A stretch of 64,000 nt of DNA from Lysobacter arenosi (GTDB lineage: Bacteria; Pseudomonadota; Gammaproteobacteria; Xanthomonadales; Xanthomonadaceae), in NCBI RefSeq assembly GCF_016613475.2, contig NZ_CP071517.1, forward strand, positions 3,534,001 to 3,598,000, in the 5' to 3' direction. The notes beneath the pieces are model-generated. The model made no database searches. It was not told where the DNA came from and saw only the letters and a list, made by a program, of their open reading frames with translations. The position numbers and the translations under genes were made by a program. Shown here piece by piece: positions 40,365 through 49,307 of this stretch (its first letter is position 1; every line of letters begins with the position of its first letter).

Positions 40365-42458
40365 ATGCTGATGCGACGACGCCGGCTCTCGCCGTGGATG
40401 AACGCGCTATGGATGATTGTGCCGTGCCTGGCCGCGACCACGCTGGCGGCGCAGGCCGCAACGCCGGCACCGCCCACGCGCTTCGGCATCGCCGATCTCG
40501 ACCGGCTGGCCGACGTCGCCGAGCCGGACCTGTCCGCCGACGGCGCCGCGCTCGTCTACAGCGTGTCGACCGTCAACCGCGCCGAAGACCTGGCCCAGAC
40601 TGATTTGTGGCGCGTCGGCTTTGACGGCAGCGCCCGCAAGCGCCTGACCAACACGCCCAAGAGCAGCGAGTCACGGCCGCTGTGGTCGCCCGATGGCAAG
40701 TCGATCGCCTACCTGTCGGACGCCCCGCCGCCGCGCAAGCCGGAGGTGGGCAAGGAAGGCGAGGGCCGTGACGACGAGGAGGAAGAGGAGATCAGCCAGG
40801 TCTGGCTGATGCCCGCCGCCGGTGGTGCCGCGCGTCGTGTGACGTCGTTCGCCAGTGGCGTCGACGATTACGTCTGGTCGCCCGATGGCAAGCGCGTGGC
40901 GGTGATCGTGCGCGATCCGGAACGGCCGGCCGGCGTTCCGGAACCGAAGAACCCGCCGCCGATCGTCACCACGCGCTACCAGTTCAAGGAAGACGGCACC
41001 GGCTACCTCGACGGTCGACGCACCCATCTGTACGTCGTCGACATCGCCACCGGTCGCGCCGAGCAGATCACTTCCGGCGACCACGACGAGCTGCTTCCTG
41101 CCTGGTCGCCCGACGGCAAGCTGATCGCGTACGTCAGCAAGCGCGGCGTCGACCCGGACCGTCATCTCAACTACGACATCTACGTGGTCGAGCCGCGCGC
41201 CGGCGCGAGCGAGCGCCAGCTCACCACGTTTCCCGGTTCCGACCTCGATCCGTACTGGGAAACGCGCCCGTCGTGGAGCCCGGACAGCAGCCGCATTGCC
41301 TACCTGCAGAGCGGCGAGGACAAGTGGATCTACTACGCACCGTGGCAGCTGGCGGTGGTCGACGTCGCCAGCGGCAAGGCGCGCCTGGTCGCGCCGATCG
41401 ACCGCTGTGTGACCAAGCCGCACTGGTCGCCCGATGGCCGCCACCTCTATGCGCTGGTCGAGCGCAGCCGCGTCACCCTCGTCGAGAAGATCGACGCCGA
41501 TAGTGGCGAGAGGGCCGAGCTCACCCACGGCAACCGGTTCGATTACGACCTGGCGGTGTCGGGCAATGATCGAGTGGTCGTGCTCGGTGGCGACGACGCG
41601 CATCCCTACGAAATCTCCGCGGTCGAACCGCAGGGCCTGCGCGCACTCACCGACCACAACGCTTTCCTGCGCCAGCGCACCCTGGCGTCGGTCGAGCCGA
41701 TCGCCTTCAGGAGCGACGGCATCGACGTCGAGGGACTGCTGGTCAAGCCGGTCGGGTACCAGCCCGGTAAACGCTATCCGACGATCCTGCGCATCCACGG
41801 TGGCCCGGTCTACCAGTTCAGCCATGAGTTCATGGCCGACTGGCAGGTATACGCCGCGCAGGGCTATGCGGTAGTGGCGGTCAATCCGCGCGGCAGCTCC
41901 GGTCGCGGTTTCGACTTCGCCCGCGCGATCTATGCCGACTGGGGCAATGTCGACGTCAAGGACGTGGTCGCAGGCGTCGAGCACGTGATCGGGATGGGCA
42001 TCGCCGATCCGCAGCGACTCGGCCTGGGCGGCTGGAGCTACGGCGGCATCCTCACCAATGCCGTGATCGCCCGCGACACGCGCTTCAAGGCCGCCATCAG
42101 CGGTGCCGGCGCGTCGAACATGTACGCGATGTACGGCCACGACCAGTACGTGCGTGAGTACACGCTCGAACTGGGCACGCCGTGGAAAGACCGCGAGCAG
42201 TACGACCGCGCCAGCTACCCGTTCCTGCACGCCGACCGCATCACCACGCCGACGATGTTCCAGTGCGCGCAGGACGACTTCAACGTGCCGTGCCTGGGCG
42301 CCGAGCAGATGTACCAGGCGCTGCGCGCGCAGAACGTGCCGACGCAACTGGTCGTCTACCCCGGGCAGAACCATCAGCTGACCGTGCCGAGCTACCTCAG
42401 CGACCGGCTGACGCGCAACCTCGCGTGGTACGACCGCTATCTGAAGGAAACCCCATGA
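40365..42458 (+). CDS. Exported S9-family prolyl oligopeptidase/DPP-like peptidase
   Basis: 697 aa. N-terminal basic-hydrophobic signal (ALWMIVPCLAATTLAAQAA). Beta-propeller with PD40-type repeats (LWSPDGKSIAYLS, VWSPDGKRVAVIV, AWSPDGKLIAYVS), then the alpha/beta hydrolase: nucleophile S558 (GWSYGG), D638 (DDFNVP) and H670 (GQNHQL), a complete triad. An acidic insert (GRDDEEEEE) sits in the propeller near 130. It starts 5 bp after the PHP gene and overlaps the S58 peptidase gene (ATGA). It probably cleaves short peptides in the periplasm. Confidence 0.92.
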   Translation: MLMRRRRLSPWMNALWMIVPCLAATTLAAQAATPAPPTRFGIADLDRLADVAEPDLSADGAALVYSVSTVNRAEDLAQTDLWRVGFDGSARKRLTNTPKSSESRPLWSPDGKSIAYLSDAPPPRKPEVGKEGEGRDDEEEEEISQVWLMPAAGGAARRVTSFASGVDDYVWSPDGKRVAVIVRDPERPAGVPEPKNPPPIVTTRYQFKEDGTGYLDGRRTHLYVVDIATGRAEQITSGDHDELLPAWSPDGKLIAYVSKRGVDPDRHLNYDIYVVEPRAGASERQLTTFPGSDLDPYWETRPSWSPDSSRIAYLQSGEDKWIYYAPWQLAVVDVASGKARLVAPIDRCVTKPHWSPDGRHLYALVERSRVTLVEKIDADSGERAELTHGNRFDYDLAVSGNDRVVVLGGDDAHPYEISAVEPQGLRALTDHNAFLRQRTLASVEPIAFRSDGIDVEGLLVKPVGYQPGKRYPTILRIHGGPVYQFSHEFMADWQVYAAQGYAVVAVNPRGSSGRGFDFARAIYADWGNVDVKDVVAGVEHVIGMGIADPQRLGLGGWSYGGILTNAVIARDTRFKAAISGAGASNMYAMYGHDQYVREYTLELGTPWKDREQYDRASYPFLHADRITTPTMFQCAQDDFNVPCLGAEQMYQALRAQNVPTQLVVYPGQNHQLTVPSYLSDRLTRNLAWYDRYLKETP

Positions 42459-43612
42459 GTCGTCGTTGTGCTCCCGCGCTGCTTGCGTTGCTGGCGATCA
42501 CGTCCGTGCACGCCGCCGAGCCACGCGCCCGCGACCTCGGCATCCCGTTCGAAGGCACGCCCGGCACGCTCAACGCGATCACCGACGTCGCTGGCGTCAC
42601 CGTCGGCCAGGTCACCCTGATCGAGGACCTCGCCGACGGCCACAAGGTGCGCACTGGCGTCACCGCAATCCTGCCGCGCGGCAAGGCCAGCCTCGACACG
42701 CCGGTGTTCGGCGGCTGGTTCGCGCTCAACGGCAACGGCGAGATGACCGGCACCGCCTGGATCGACGAGTCCGGCCAAGTCGAAGGCCCGGTGATGCTGA
42801 CCAACACCCACAGCGTCGGCGTCGTCCGCGACGCGGTGATCGCCGAACGCGTGAAGGCCGGTGGCGCCGATGCCAGCGGCTACTGGTGGTCGCTGCCGAT
42901 CGTCGCCGAGACCTGGGACGGCCACCTCAACGACATCAACGGCTTCCACGTGAAGCCCGAGCACGTCGCGCAGGCGTTGCGCGATGCCCGCGACGGCCCG
43001 GTCGCCGAAGGCAACGTCGGCGGCGGCACCGGCATGATCTGCCACGAGTTCAAGTGCGGCATCGGCACTGCATCGCGCCGCATCAACAGCGATGGCCACG
43101 ACTACACCGTCGGCGTGCTGGTTCAGGCCAACTACGGCGTGCGCGATCCGCTACGCATCGCCGGCGTGCCGGTCGGGCAATTCCTGCGCGACGACCGCGT
43201 CTATACCGATGCGGCGATCACCGGTGACACCGGTTCGATCGTGATAGTGGTGGCCACCGACGCGCCGCTGCTGCCGCACCAGCTCAAGCGGATTGCAAAG
43301 CGCGCCGGCATGGGCCTGGCGCGCATGGGCAGCTACGCCGGCAACGGCTCGGGTGACCTGTTCCTCGCCTTCTCCACCGCCAACGCGCCTGCCCAGGACT
43401 CCGGCGCGCTGCATCATGCGCAGTTCCTGGGCAACGACAACGTCGACGGTCTGTTCGAGGCGACGGTGCAGGCGACCGAAGAGGCCATCGTCAATGCCAT
43501 GGTCGCCGCGCGCGACATGCGTGGCGAAGGCGGCCGCTACGCCAACGCCATCCCGCACGCACCGCTGGTGAAACTGCTCAAGCGCTACGGCCGCTACCAG
43601 GCGCCGAAGTGA
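42455..43612 (+). CDS. Exported S58 (P1/DmpA-BapA) self-processing aminopeptidase
   Basis: 385 aa with Sec signal (CAPALLALLAITSVHA). Family landmarks: NAITDVAGVTVGQVT, EGNVGGGTGM, KCGIGTASR, YTVGVLVQANYG. The auto-cleavage site corresponds to Gly260-Ser261 (GDTG/SIVIVVATDAPL), as in DmpA (Gly-Ser), giving a catalytic N-terminal Ser. Characterised members remove N-terminal residues and several prefer beta-amino acids. The ATG overlaps the S9 peptidase stop. Confidence 0.92.
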   Translation: MSRRCAPALLALLAITSVHAAEPRARDLGIPFEGTPGTLNAITDVAGVTVGQVTLIEDLADGHKVRTGVTAILPRGKASLDTPVFGGWFALNGNGEMTGTAWIDESGQVEGPVMLTNTHSVGVVRDAVIAERVKAGGADASGYWWSLPIVAETWDGHLNDINGFHVKPEHVAQALRDARDGPVAEGNVGGGTGMICHEFKCGIGTASRRINSDGHDYTVGVLVQANYGVRDPLRIAGVPVGQFLRDDRVYTDAAITGDTGSIVIVVATDAPLLPHQLKRIAKRAGMGLARMGSYAGNGSGDLFLAFSTANAPAQDSGALHHAQFLGNDNVDGLFEATVQATEEAIVNAMVAARDMRGEGGRYANAIPHAPLVKLLKRYGRYQAPK

Positions 43613-43658
43613 ATCCCGCGCTCCAATTCAATATCAACCTTCCCGATTGGCTGACTCC

Positions 43659-44987
43659 ATGACCCATCTCACGATCAAGGCGCTGGCCGCCGCGCTGGCG
43701 CTCACCCTGGCCGGCGCCAGCGTTGCCGCTACTCCCGACGTCGTCGTCGTACGCGCCGGCCACCTGGTCGATGTCGATCATGGCCGCGTCCTCGGCGACC
43801 AGGCGATCCGCATCGAAGGCGAGCGCATCACCCGCGTGGAACCCTGGTCGGCCACGGTCGCCGGCGACGCCCGCGTGCTCGACTGGTCGGGATACACGGT
43901 GCTGCCGGGCCTGATCGACCTGCACACCCACCTGGTCGGCGACATCCAGTCCGACAACGTCGCCGCGCCACTGATGAGCACCTCCGCGCGCGACGCCCTG
44001 GTCGGCGTGCGCAATGCCCGCGACACGCTGCGCGCCGGCTTCACCACCGTGCGCGATGTCGGCACCTACCGCGCCTTCACCGATGTCGCCCTGCGCAATG
44101 CCATCAACGAGGGCATCGTCGAAGGCCCGCGGATGCTCGTGGCCGGAACGTACATCACCGTCAGCGGCGGCGGTGGCGAAGTCACCGGGCTGGCGCCGGA
44201 CGTGCAGGTTCCCGCCGACATGCGCCGCGGTGTCGCCAACTCCGAGGCGGAGATCCGCCAGCGCGTACGCGAGCTGATCGCCGGCGGCGCCGACTTCATC
44301 AAGCTGATCGCCACCGGCGCGGTCCTCGCCAGCGGCACCGAACCGGGCGCGCCGGAGTACAGCGAAGCGGAGATCCGCGCGGCAGTCGAGGAAGCGGCGC
44401 TGCACGGCACCTTCGTCGTGGCGCACGCCCACGGCGCCGAAGGCATCAAGCGCGCCGTCCGCGTCGGCGTGCGCTCGATCGAGCACGGTTCCTACCTCGA
44501 CGACGAGGGCATCGCGCTGATGAAGAAGCACGGCACCTGGCTGGTCGCCGATGTCTACAACGGCGACTACATCGAGGAGATCGGCCGCCGCGACGGCTGG
44601 CCCGAGGAAATCCTGCGCAAGAACACGGAGACCACGCAGACCCAGCGCGAAGGCTTCGCCAAGGCGGTCAAGGCCGGCGTGCGGATCGGCTTCGGCACCG
44701 ACAGCGGCGTCTACCCGCACGGCCAGAACGCGCGCCAGTTCGCCTACATGGTGCGCAACGGGCAGACGCCGATGCAGGCGATCAGCTCGGCCACGATCAG
44801 TGCGGCGAAGTCGCTCGGTCGCGATGCGGAGTTCGGATCCGTGGCCGCGGGCAAGTCGGCCGACCTGATCGCCGTCCAGGGCGACCCGCTGGCGGATGTC
44901 GAGGTGTTGCGCCGGGTCGAGGCGGTGATCGCCCAGGGCAGGCTGGTCTGCGCGGCTCCGGAGAACCGCTGCACGGGATCCCATTGA
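43659..44987 (+). CDS. Exported prolidase-like amidohydrolase (Xaa-Pro/Xaa-Arg dipeptidase type)
   Basis: 442 aa from ATG 43659; TTG 43647 would add four residues before the signal peptide (IKALAAALALTLAGASVAA). Metal site H89/H91 (LHTHLVG), carboxylated lysine in DFIKLIATG, HAHGAEG, SIEHGS and the final Asp in GFGTDSGV. This amidohydrolase branch includes secreted dipeptidases acting on Xaa-Pro or Xaa-Arg. It follows the S58 peptidase by 46 bp and ends the peptidase run. Confidence 0.88.
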   Translation: MTHLTIKALAAALALTLAGASVAATPDVVVVRAGHLVDVDHGRVLGDQAIRIEGERITRVEPWSATVAGDARVLDWSGYTVLPGLIDLHTHLVGDIQSDNVAAPLMSTSARDALVGVRNARDTLRAGFTTVRDVGTYRAFTDVALRNAINEGIVEGPRMLVAGTYITVSGGGGEVTGLAPDVQVPADMRRGVANSEAEIRQRVRELIAGGADFIKLIATGAVLASGTEPGAPEYSEAEIRAAVEEAALHGTFVVAHAHGAEGIKRAVRVGVRSIEHGSYLDDEGIALMKKHGTWLVADVYNGDYIEEIGRRDGWPEEILRKNTETTQTQREGFAKAVKAGVRIGFGTDSGVYPHGQNARQFAYMVRNGQTPMQAISSATISAAKSLGRDAEFGSVAAGKSADLIAVQGDPLADVEVLRRVEAVIAQGRLVCAAPENRCTGSH

Positions 44988-45010
44988 AGTCCATGATGGC
45001 GATCGACTAA

Positions 45011-45023
45011 ATAGACGGTCTAT
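45011..45023. promoter_or_regulatory. TetR-type operator-like palindrome
   Basis: ATAGAC-G-GTCTAT is a perfect 6-bp inverted repeat around one base, 60 bp before the permease start. TAGAC/GTCTA half sites are typical of TetR/AcrR-family operators. No TetR gene is in the window. Confidence 0.55.
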
Positions 45024-45082
45024 CTGGCGACACAATCCGCAGGACGCGCACCGCAGTAACGACTGAACAGGGGTGGCAAGGC

Positions 45083-46456
45083 ATGCAGGACCCGCGCGTC
45101 AACGAGGCTGGCACGACCCAACACTGCGACACCCGGCCGGAGCGCAAGCTCGGCTTCTGGATGTGCACCGCGCTGGTGGTGGGCAACACCATCGGCATCG
45201 GCATCTTCCTGTTGCCGGCATCGCTGGCGCCGTATGGCTACAGCGCGATGCTGGGCTGGGTCATCACCGTGGTCGGCTGCCTGGCGATGGCACGGGTGTT
45301 CGCCCGCCTCGCGCGCGACATGCCATCGGCGGACGGCCCCTACGGTTACATCCGCGCCACGCTCGGTGAGATCCCGGCCTTCGTCGCGATGTGGTCGTAC
45401 TGGATCGCGACCTGGATCACCAATGCGGCGATCGCCATTGGCGTGGTCGGTTACCTCGATACGCTGTTCCCGGCGCTGCGCGAAGTGCCCGCTTCGTTGC
45501 AGGCAGTGACGCTGCTGTGGATGTTCGTGCTGGTCAACCTGCTGGGCGTGCGCGCCGGCGGACGCGTGCAGATCGTGACCACCGTGCTGAAGCTGCTGCC
45601 GATGCTGACGGTGGCCGGGCTCGGCATATGGCTGCTGCTGACCCACCCGGCGAGCTACACCGAACACCTGCCGACGCAGCCGGTCAGCCTGGCACCGTTG
45701 ATGGCTGCATCGACGATTGCCCTGTTCGCGATGCTCGGATTCGAATCGGCGGCCGTGCCGGCCGACCGCGTGCGCGACCCCGGCCGGACCATTCCGCGCG
45801 CGACCATGGTCGGCACGATGATCACGGCCGTGATCTACCTGGTCGTCTCGTCCGTTCCGCTGCTGCTGATCCCTGCGGCCGAACTGGCGCAATCGAAGGC
45901 GCCGTTCTCCGATCTGCTCGATCGCCTGGTCGGTGGCGGTTACGGCCGCGCGCTGTCGCTGTTCGTGGTGATCAGCGGCCTGGGTGCGTTGAACGGCTGG
46001 GTGCTGCTGGTCGGCGAACTGACCCGCACCATTGCCTGCAACGGCGGCCTGCCGGCGTCGTTCTCGCGCAGCAACCGCTTCGGTGCGCCGGCGCTGGCAC
46101 TGGTCGCGACGGGCCTGCTCGCCAGCGCGATGATCCTGATGAACTACAGCAAGTCGCTGGTGCAGGGCTTCACCTTCATCACCACCGTCGTCACCGCCGC
46201 CAACCTGCCGCTGTACCTGTGCTGCGCACTGGCGTTGCTGGTGTTGTGGCGCCGTGGCCAGCGGCCGGCCAACAGCGACATGCTGGTGGTGGCGATCCCG
46301 GGCCTGGCGTACGCGACTTTTGCTTTCATCGGCCTTGGCAGCGAGCCGTTCGGCTGGGCTATCGTACTGGCGGCGGCAGGCCTGCCGGTTTACGCCATGC
46401 TGCGCATGCGCAACGGCAGGGCCAGCCCGCTGGTGCCGCCGGCCGCCAAGCCATGA
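45083..46456 (+). CDS. APC-superfamily amino acid permease
   Basis: 457 aa, about 12 TM segments. The APC signature in TM1 is GNTIGIGIFLLPASLAPYG. Further motifs: ADGPYGYIRATLG, and FAMLGFESAAVPADRVRDPGRTIPRA at the TM6-7 region. The best-matching branch contains arginine/agmatine- and basic amino acid transporters of bacteria, but the substrate is not determined. It is preceded by the ATAGACGGTCTAT palindrome and followed at 72 bp by a GcvT-like gene, so it likely imports the substrate of that module. Confidence 0.88.
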   Translation: MQDPRVNEAGTTQHCDTRPERKLGFWMCTALVVGNTIGIGIFLLPASLAPYGYSAMLGWVITVVGCLAMARVFARLARDMPSADGPYGYIRATLGEIPAFVAMWSYWIATWITNAAIAIGVVGYLDTLFPALREVPASLQAVTLLWMFVLVNLLGVRAGGRVQIVTTVLKLLPMLTVAGLGIWLLLTHPASYTEHLPTQPVSLAPLMAASTIALFAMLGFESAAVPADRVRDPGRTIPRATMVGTMITAVIYLVVSSVPLLLIPAAELAQSKAPFSDLLDRLVGGGYGRALSLFVVISGLGALNGWVLLVGELTRTIACNGGLPASFSRSNRFGAPALALVATGLLASAMILMNYSKSLVQGFTFITTVVTAANLPLYLCCALALLVLWRRGQRPANSDMLVVAIPGLAYATFAFIGLGSEPFGWAIVLAAAGLPVYAMLRMRNGRASPLVPPAAKP

Positions 46457-46528
46457 GATAGACCCCGGCTTTCCCGAACGATTCACTCGATTCACCCGCA
46501 GCACGCAAAGCACGCACGCAGGACTCCC

Positions 46529-47725
46529 ATGCTGGAACTCAAACGCACGCCCTTCCACGAGCGCACCTCGCGCCTGTGCCTGCCGCAGAACTGGCGGCGC
46601 TGGGCCGGGCACATCGTCGCCGGCTCCTACGACCTGCACCTGGACCGCGAGTACTGGGCGATCCGCGACGGCGTCGCCGCGATCGACGTCTCGCCGCTGA
46701 TGAAGTACATCATTACCGGCCCCGACGCCGCGCGCCTGCTGCACAAGCTGACACCGCGCGACGTGCAGAAGATGGCGGTCGGCCAGGTCGGCTACACCGG
46801 CTGGTGCGATGAGGAAGGCAAGCTGCTCGACGATGGCACGATCTCGCGCCTGGCTGAAGACACCTTCCGCCTGACTTCGGCCGAACCGTCGCTGCGCTGG
46901 CTGTCGATGAATGCCGTCGGCATGGACGTCACCATCACCGAGGTCACCGAAGACGTCGCCGCGCTGAGCCTGCAAGGTCCGAAGTCGCGCGCGGTGCTCA
47001 ACCGCTGCTGCGCCAAGACGCTCGACAAGCTCAAGTACTTCAAGGTGATGGCGAACACGCTGGCCGGCAAGCCGGTCACCATCTCGCGCACGGGTTACAC
47101 CGGCGACCTCGGTTACGAGATCTGGATCGACAAGGCTGATGCGCTGCACGTCTGGGATGCGCTGATGGAAGCCGGTGCCGACTACGGCATCGTCCCGTGC
47201 GGCATCCTGGCGATGGACATGGCACGAGTCGAAGCGGGCTTGTTCATGATCGACGTCGACTACACCGCCGCCAACCACGCCTGGATCGAAGGGCAGAAGT
47301 CGACGCCGCTGGAGATGGGCCTGGACTGGGCGGTGCAGCTCGACAAGCCCGGCTACTTCGTTGGCCGCCGCGCGCTCGAGAAGGAAAAGCGCGAAGGCTC
47401 GGCGTGGAAGCTGGTCGGCTTCGAGGTCGACTGGGAAAAGATGGAGCCGCTGTTCGCCCGCGTCGGCCTGCCGCCGCAGATCCCCGGCATGGCGGTGCGC
47501 GAGAGCCTGCCGATGATGCAGGGCGACAGGCAGGTGGGTTATGCCTCCACCAGCACCTGGTCGCCGGTGCTGAAGAAGTACATCGCGCTGGTGCACCTGC
47601 AGCGTCCGTACTACGAGCCGGGAACGGCACTGACCATGGAAGTCACCGTCGAGCACAAGCGCCTGCAGGCGCCGGGCAAGGTGGTGAAGCTGCCGTTCTA
47701 CGAGCCGGAGTGGAAGAAGAAGTGA
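46529..47725 (+). CDS. GcvT-like aminomethyltransferase / folate-dependent demethylase
   Basis: 398 aa. GcvT/DmdA/LigM-type fold: YWAIRDGVAAIDVSPLMKYIITGPDAARLL, LQGPKSRAVL, ISRTGYTGDLGYEIW, PCGILAMDMARVEAG. The complete glycine cleavage system is not nearby, so it is probably a stand-alone enzyme passing a methyl or methylene group to tetrahydrofolate. The neighbouring Rieske and FAD oxidoreductases suggest demethylation of an N- or O-methyl compound (inference). The stop overlaps the next start (TGATG). Confidence 0.85.
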   Translation: MLELKRTPFHERTSRLCLPQNWRRWAGHIVAGSYDLHLDREYWAIRDGVAAIDVSPLMKYIITGPDAARLLHKLTPRDVQKMAVGQVGYTGWCDEEGKLLDDGTISRLAEDTFRLTSAEPSLRWLSMNAVGMDVTITEVTEDVAALSLQGPKSRAVLNRCCAKTLDKLKYFKVMANTLAGKPVTISRTGYTGDLGYEIWIDKADALHVWDALMEAGADYGIVPCGILAMDMARVEAGLFMIDVDYTAANHAWIEGQKSTPLEMGLDWAVQLDKPGYFVGRRALEKEKREGSAWKLVGFEVDWEKMEPLFARVGLPPQIPGMAVRESLPMMQGDRQVGYASTSTWSPVLKKYIALVHLQRPYYEPGTALTMEVTVEHKRLQAPGKVVKLPFYEPEWKKK

Positions 47726-49305
47726 TGACCAACCAGTACGACGCCATCGTCATCGGCGCCGGCCACAACGGCCTGATCGCCGCCGCCTACCTGGCGCGCG
47801 CGGGCAAGAAGGTGGCCGTTCTCGAACGCCGCGAGGTCGTCGGTGGCGCGGCAGTGACCGCCGAACCGTTCCCCGGCTATCGCTTCAGCCAGTTCTCCTA
47901 CGTGGTCAGCCTGCTGCGACCGGAGATCATCCGCGACCTGGAGCTGCCCAGGCACGGCCTGAAGATCCTGCCGCTGCCGAGCACGGTCACGCCGATGGAC
48001 AACGGCGACTACCTGGCCGCGTGGGACGACCACGACCTCACGCGCCAGGAGCTCTATCGCCATTCGCCACGCGATGCCGAAGCGTCCGACGAGTACGGCC
48101 GGGTGATGGCGCGCGCGGCCAAGGCGATCAAGCCGATCATCGGCCTGGTGCCGCCGGATCCGTCGTCGTTGAGCCTGCGCGACCTCAAGGGCCTGCTCAA
48201 GCTCGGCCAGTACGGCAAGAGTCTGTCGGAGAAGGAGCTCTACCAGATCGCCAAGCTGCTCACGCAGTCGGCCGCCGACCTGCTCAACGACTGGTTCGAG
48301 TTCGACCCGCTCAAGGGCACCAAGTCGGCCAGCGGCATCATCGGTACCTTCCTCGGTCCGCATTCGCCCGGCACCGCCTACGTGCTGCTGCACCACTACA
48401 TGGGCGAGATCGACGGCGCCTTCCGCGCCTGGGGCTTCTGCAAGAACGGCAACGGCGGCGTCACCCAGGCGATCGCCAGTTCGGCGCGCGCGCTGGGTGT
48501 GGAGATCCGCACCAATGCCGCGGTCGAGCAAGTGATCGTGCGCGGTGGCCGCGCTTCCGGCGTGGCGCTGGCCAACGGCGACGAGCTGCGCGCGAAGGTC
48601 GTCATCTCGGCGGCGGACCCGAAGCGCAGCTTCCTGCAGTTCGTCGAAGGCAAGCACCTGCCCGACGAGTTCGTGCAGCAGATCAAGAACTTCCGTGTCC
48701 GCGGCTCCTCCGGCAAGGTCAACATCGCCTTCAGCGGACTGCCGGACTTCACCTGCCTTCCCGGCGAAGGCCCGCTGCACCGCGGCGCGGTCTCGATCAG
48801 CCCGAGCATGGAGTACATCGAGCGCGCCTACGACGAGGCCAAGTACGGCCAGTTCGCCAAGCAGCCGTACATCGACATGATCTTCCCGTCGATGATCGAC
48901 CGCGACATGGCGCCGCCGGGCCACCACGTGGCGTCGTGCTTCGTGCAGTACGCGCCGTACGACATCGAGGGCGGCTGGGACGATGCCAAGCGCGACGCGT
49001 TCGGCGAGACGGTGATCTCCACGCTCGAGCGCTACGCCCCGGACATCCGCAGCAAGATCGTCGGCAAGCAGGTGATCACGCCCAAGGACATCGAGCAGAT
49101 CGCCGGCATCACCGGCGGCAACATCTTCCACGGCGAACTGTTGCTGCACCAGCTGTTCTTCCTGCGACCGGCGCCGCAGTGGGCGGACTTCCGCACGCCG
49201 TTGCCGGGCTATTACTTCGGCGCGTCCGGCGCGCACCCAGGAGGTGGCGTGATGGGCGCGGCCGGCAAGATGGCCGCGCAGGAAGTACTGAAGGACTGGA
49301 AGTGA
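47725..49305 (+). CDS. Phytoene-desaturase-like FAD oxidoreductase, first of a pair
   Basis: 526 aa. ATG 47725 overlaps the upstream stop by one base. FAD dinucleotide motif at about 7-35 (VIGAGHNGLIAAAYLARAGK, then VLERREVVGG). The C-terminal FAD-binding end has YYFGASGAHPGGGVMGAAG. It belongs to the PYROXD2/phytoene-dehydrogenase-related family, whose members oxidise varied substrates. The next gene encodes a related protein (about half-identical motifs), suggesting a heterodimer or two successive steps. Confidence 0.88.
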   Translation: MTNQYDAIVIGAGHNGLIAAAYLARAGKKVAVLERREVVGGAAVTAEPFPGYRFSQFSYVVSLLRPEIIRDLELPRHGLKILPLPSTVTPMDNGDYLAAWDDHDLTRQELYRHSPRDAEASDEYGRVMARAAKAIKPIIGLVPPDPSSLSLRDLKGLLKLGQYGKSLSEKELYQIAKLLTQSAADLLNDWFEFDPLKGTKSASGIIGTFLGPHSPGTAYVLLHHYMGEIDGAFRAWGFCKNGNGGVTQAIASSARALGVEIRTNAAVEQVIVRGGRASGVALANGDELRAKVVISAADPKRSFLQFVEGKHLPDEFVQQIKNFRVRGSSGKVNIAFSGLPDFTCLPGEGPLHRGAVSISPSMEYIERAYDEAKYGQFAKQPYIDMIFPSMIDRDMAPPGHHVASCFVQYAPYDIEGGWDDAKRDAFGETVISTLERYAPDIRSKIVGKQVITPKDIEQIAGITGGNIFHGELLLHQLFFLRPAPQWADFRTPLPGYYFGASGAHPGGGVMGAAGKMAAQEVLKDWK

Positions 49306-49307
49306 TC

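Noticed and set aside
37562..40489. A 975-codon minus-strand open frame over the PHP-domain gene
   Set aside because: Shadow of a clear exported metallohydrolase on the plus strand.
46529..47725. Classical glycine-cleavage T protein (gcvT)
   Set aside because: No gcvH or gcvP nearby, and the gene is set among FAD and Rieske oxidoreductases, so a stand-alone folate enzyme is more likely.
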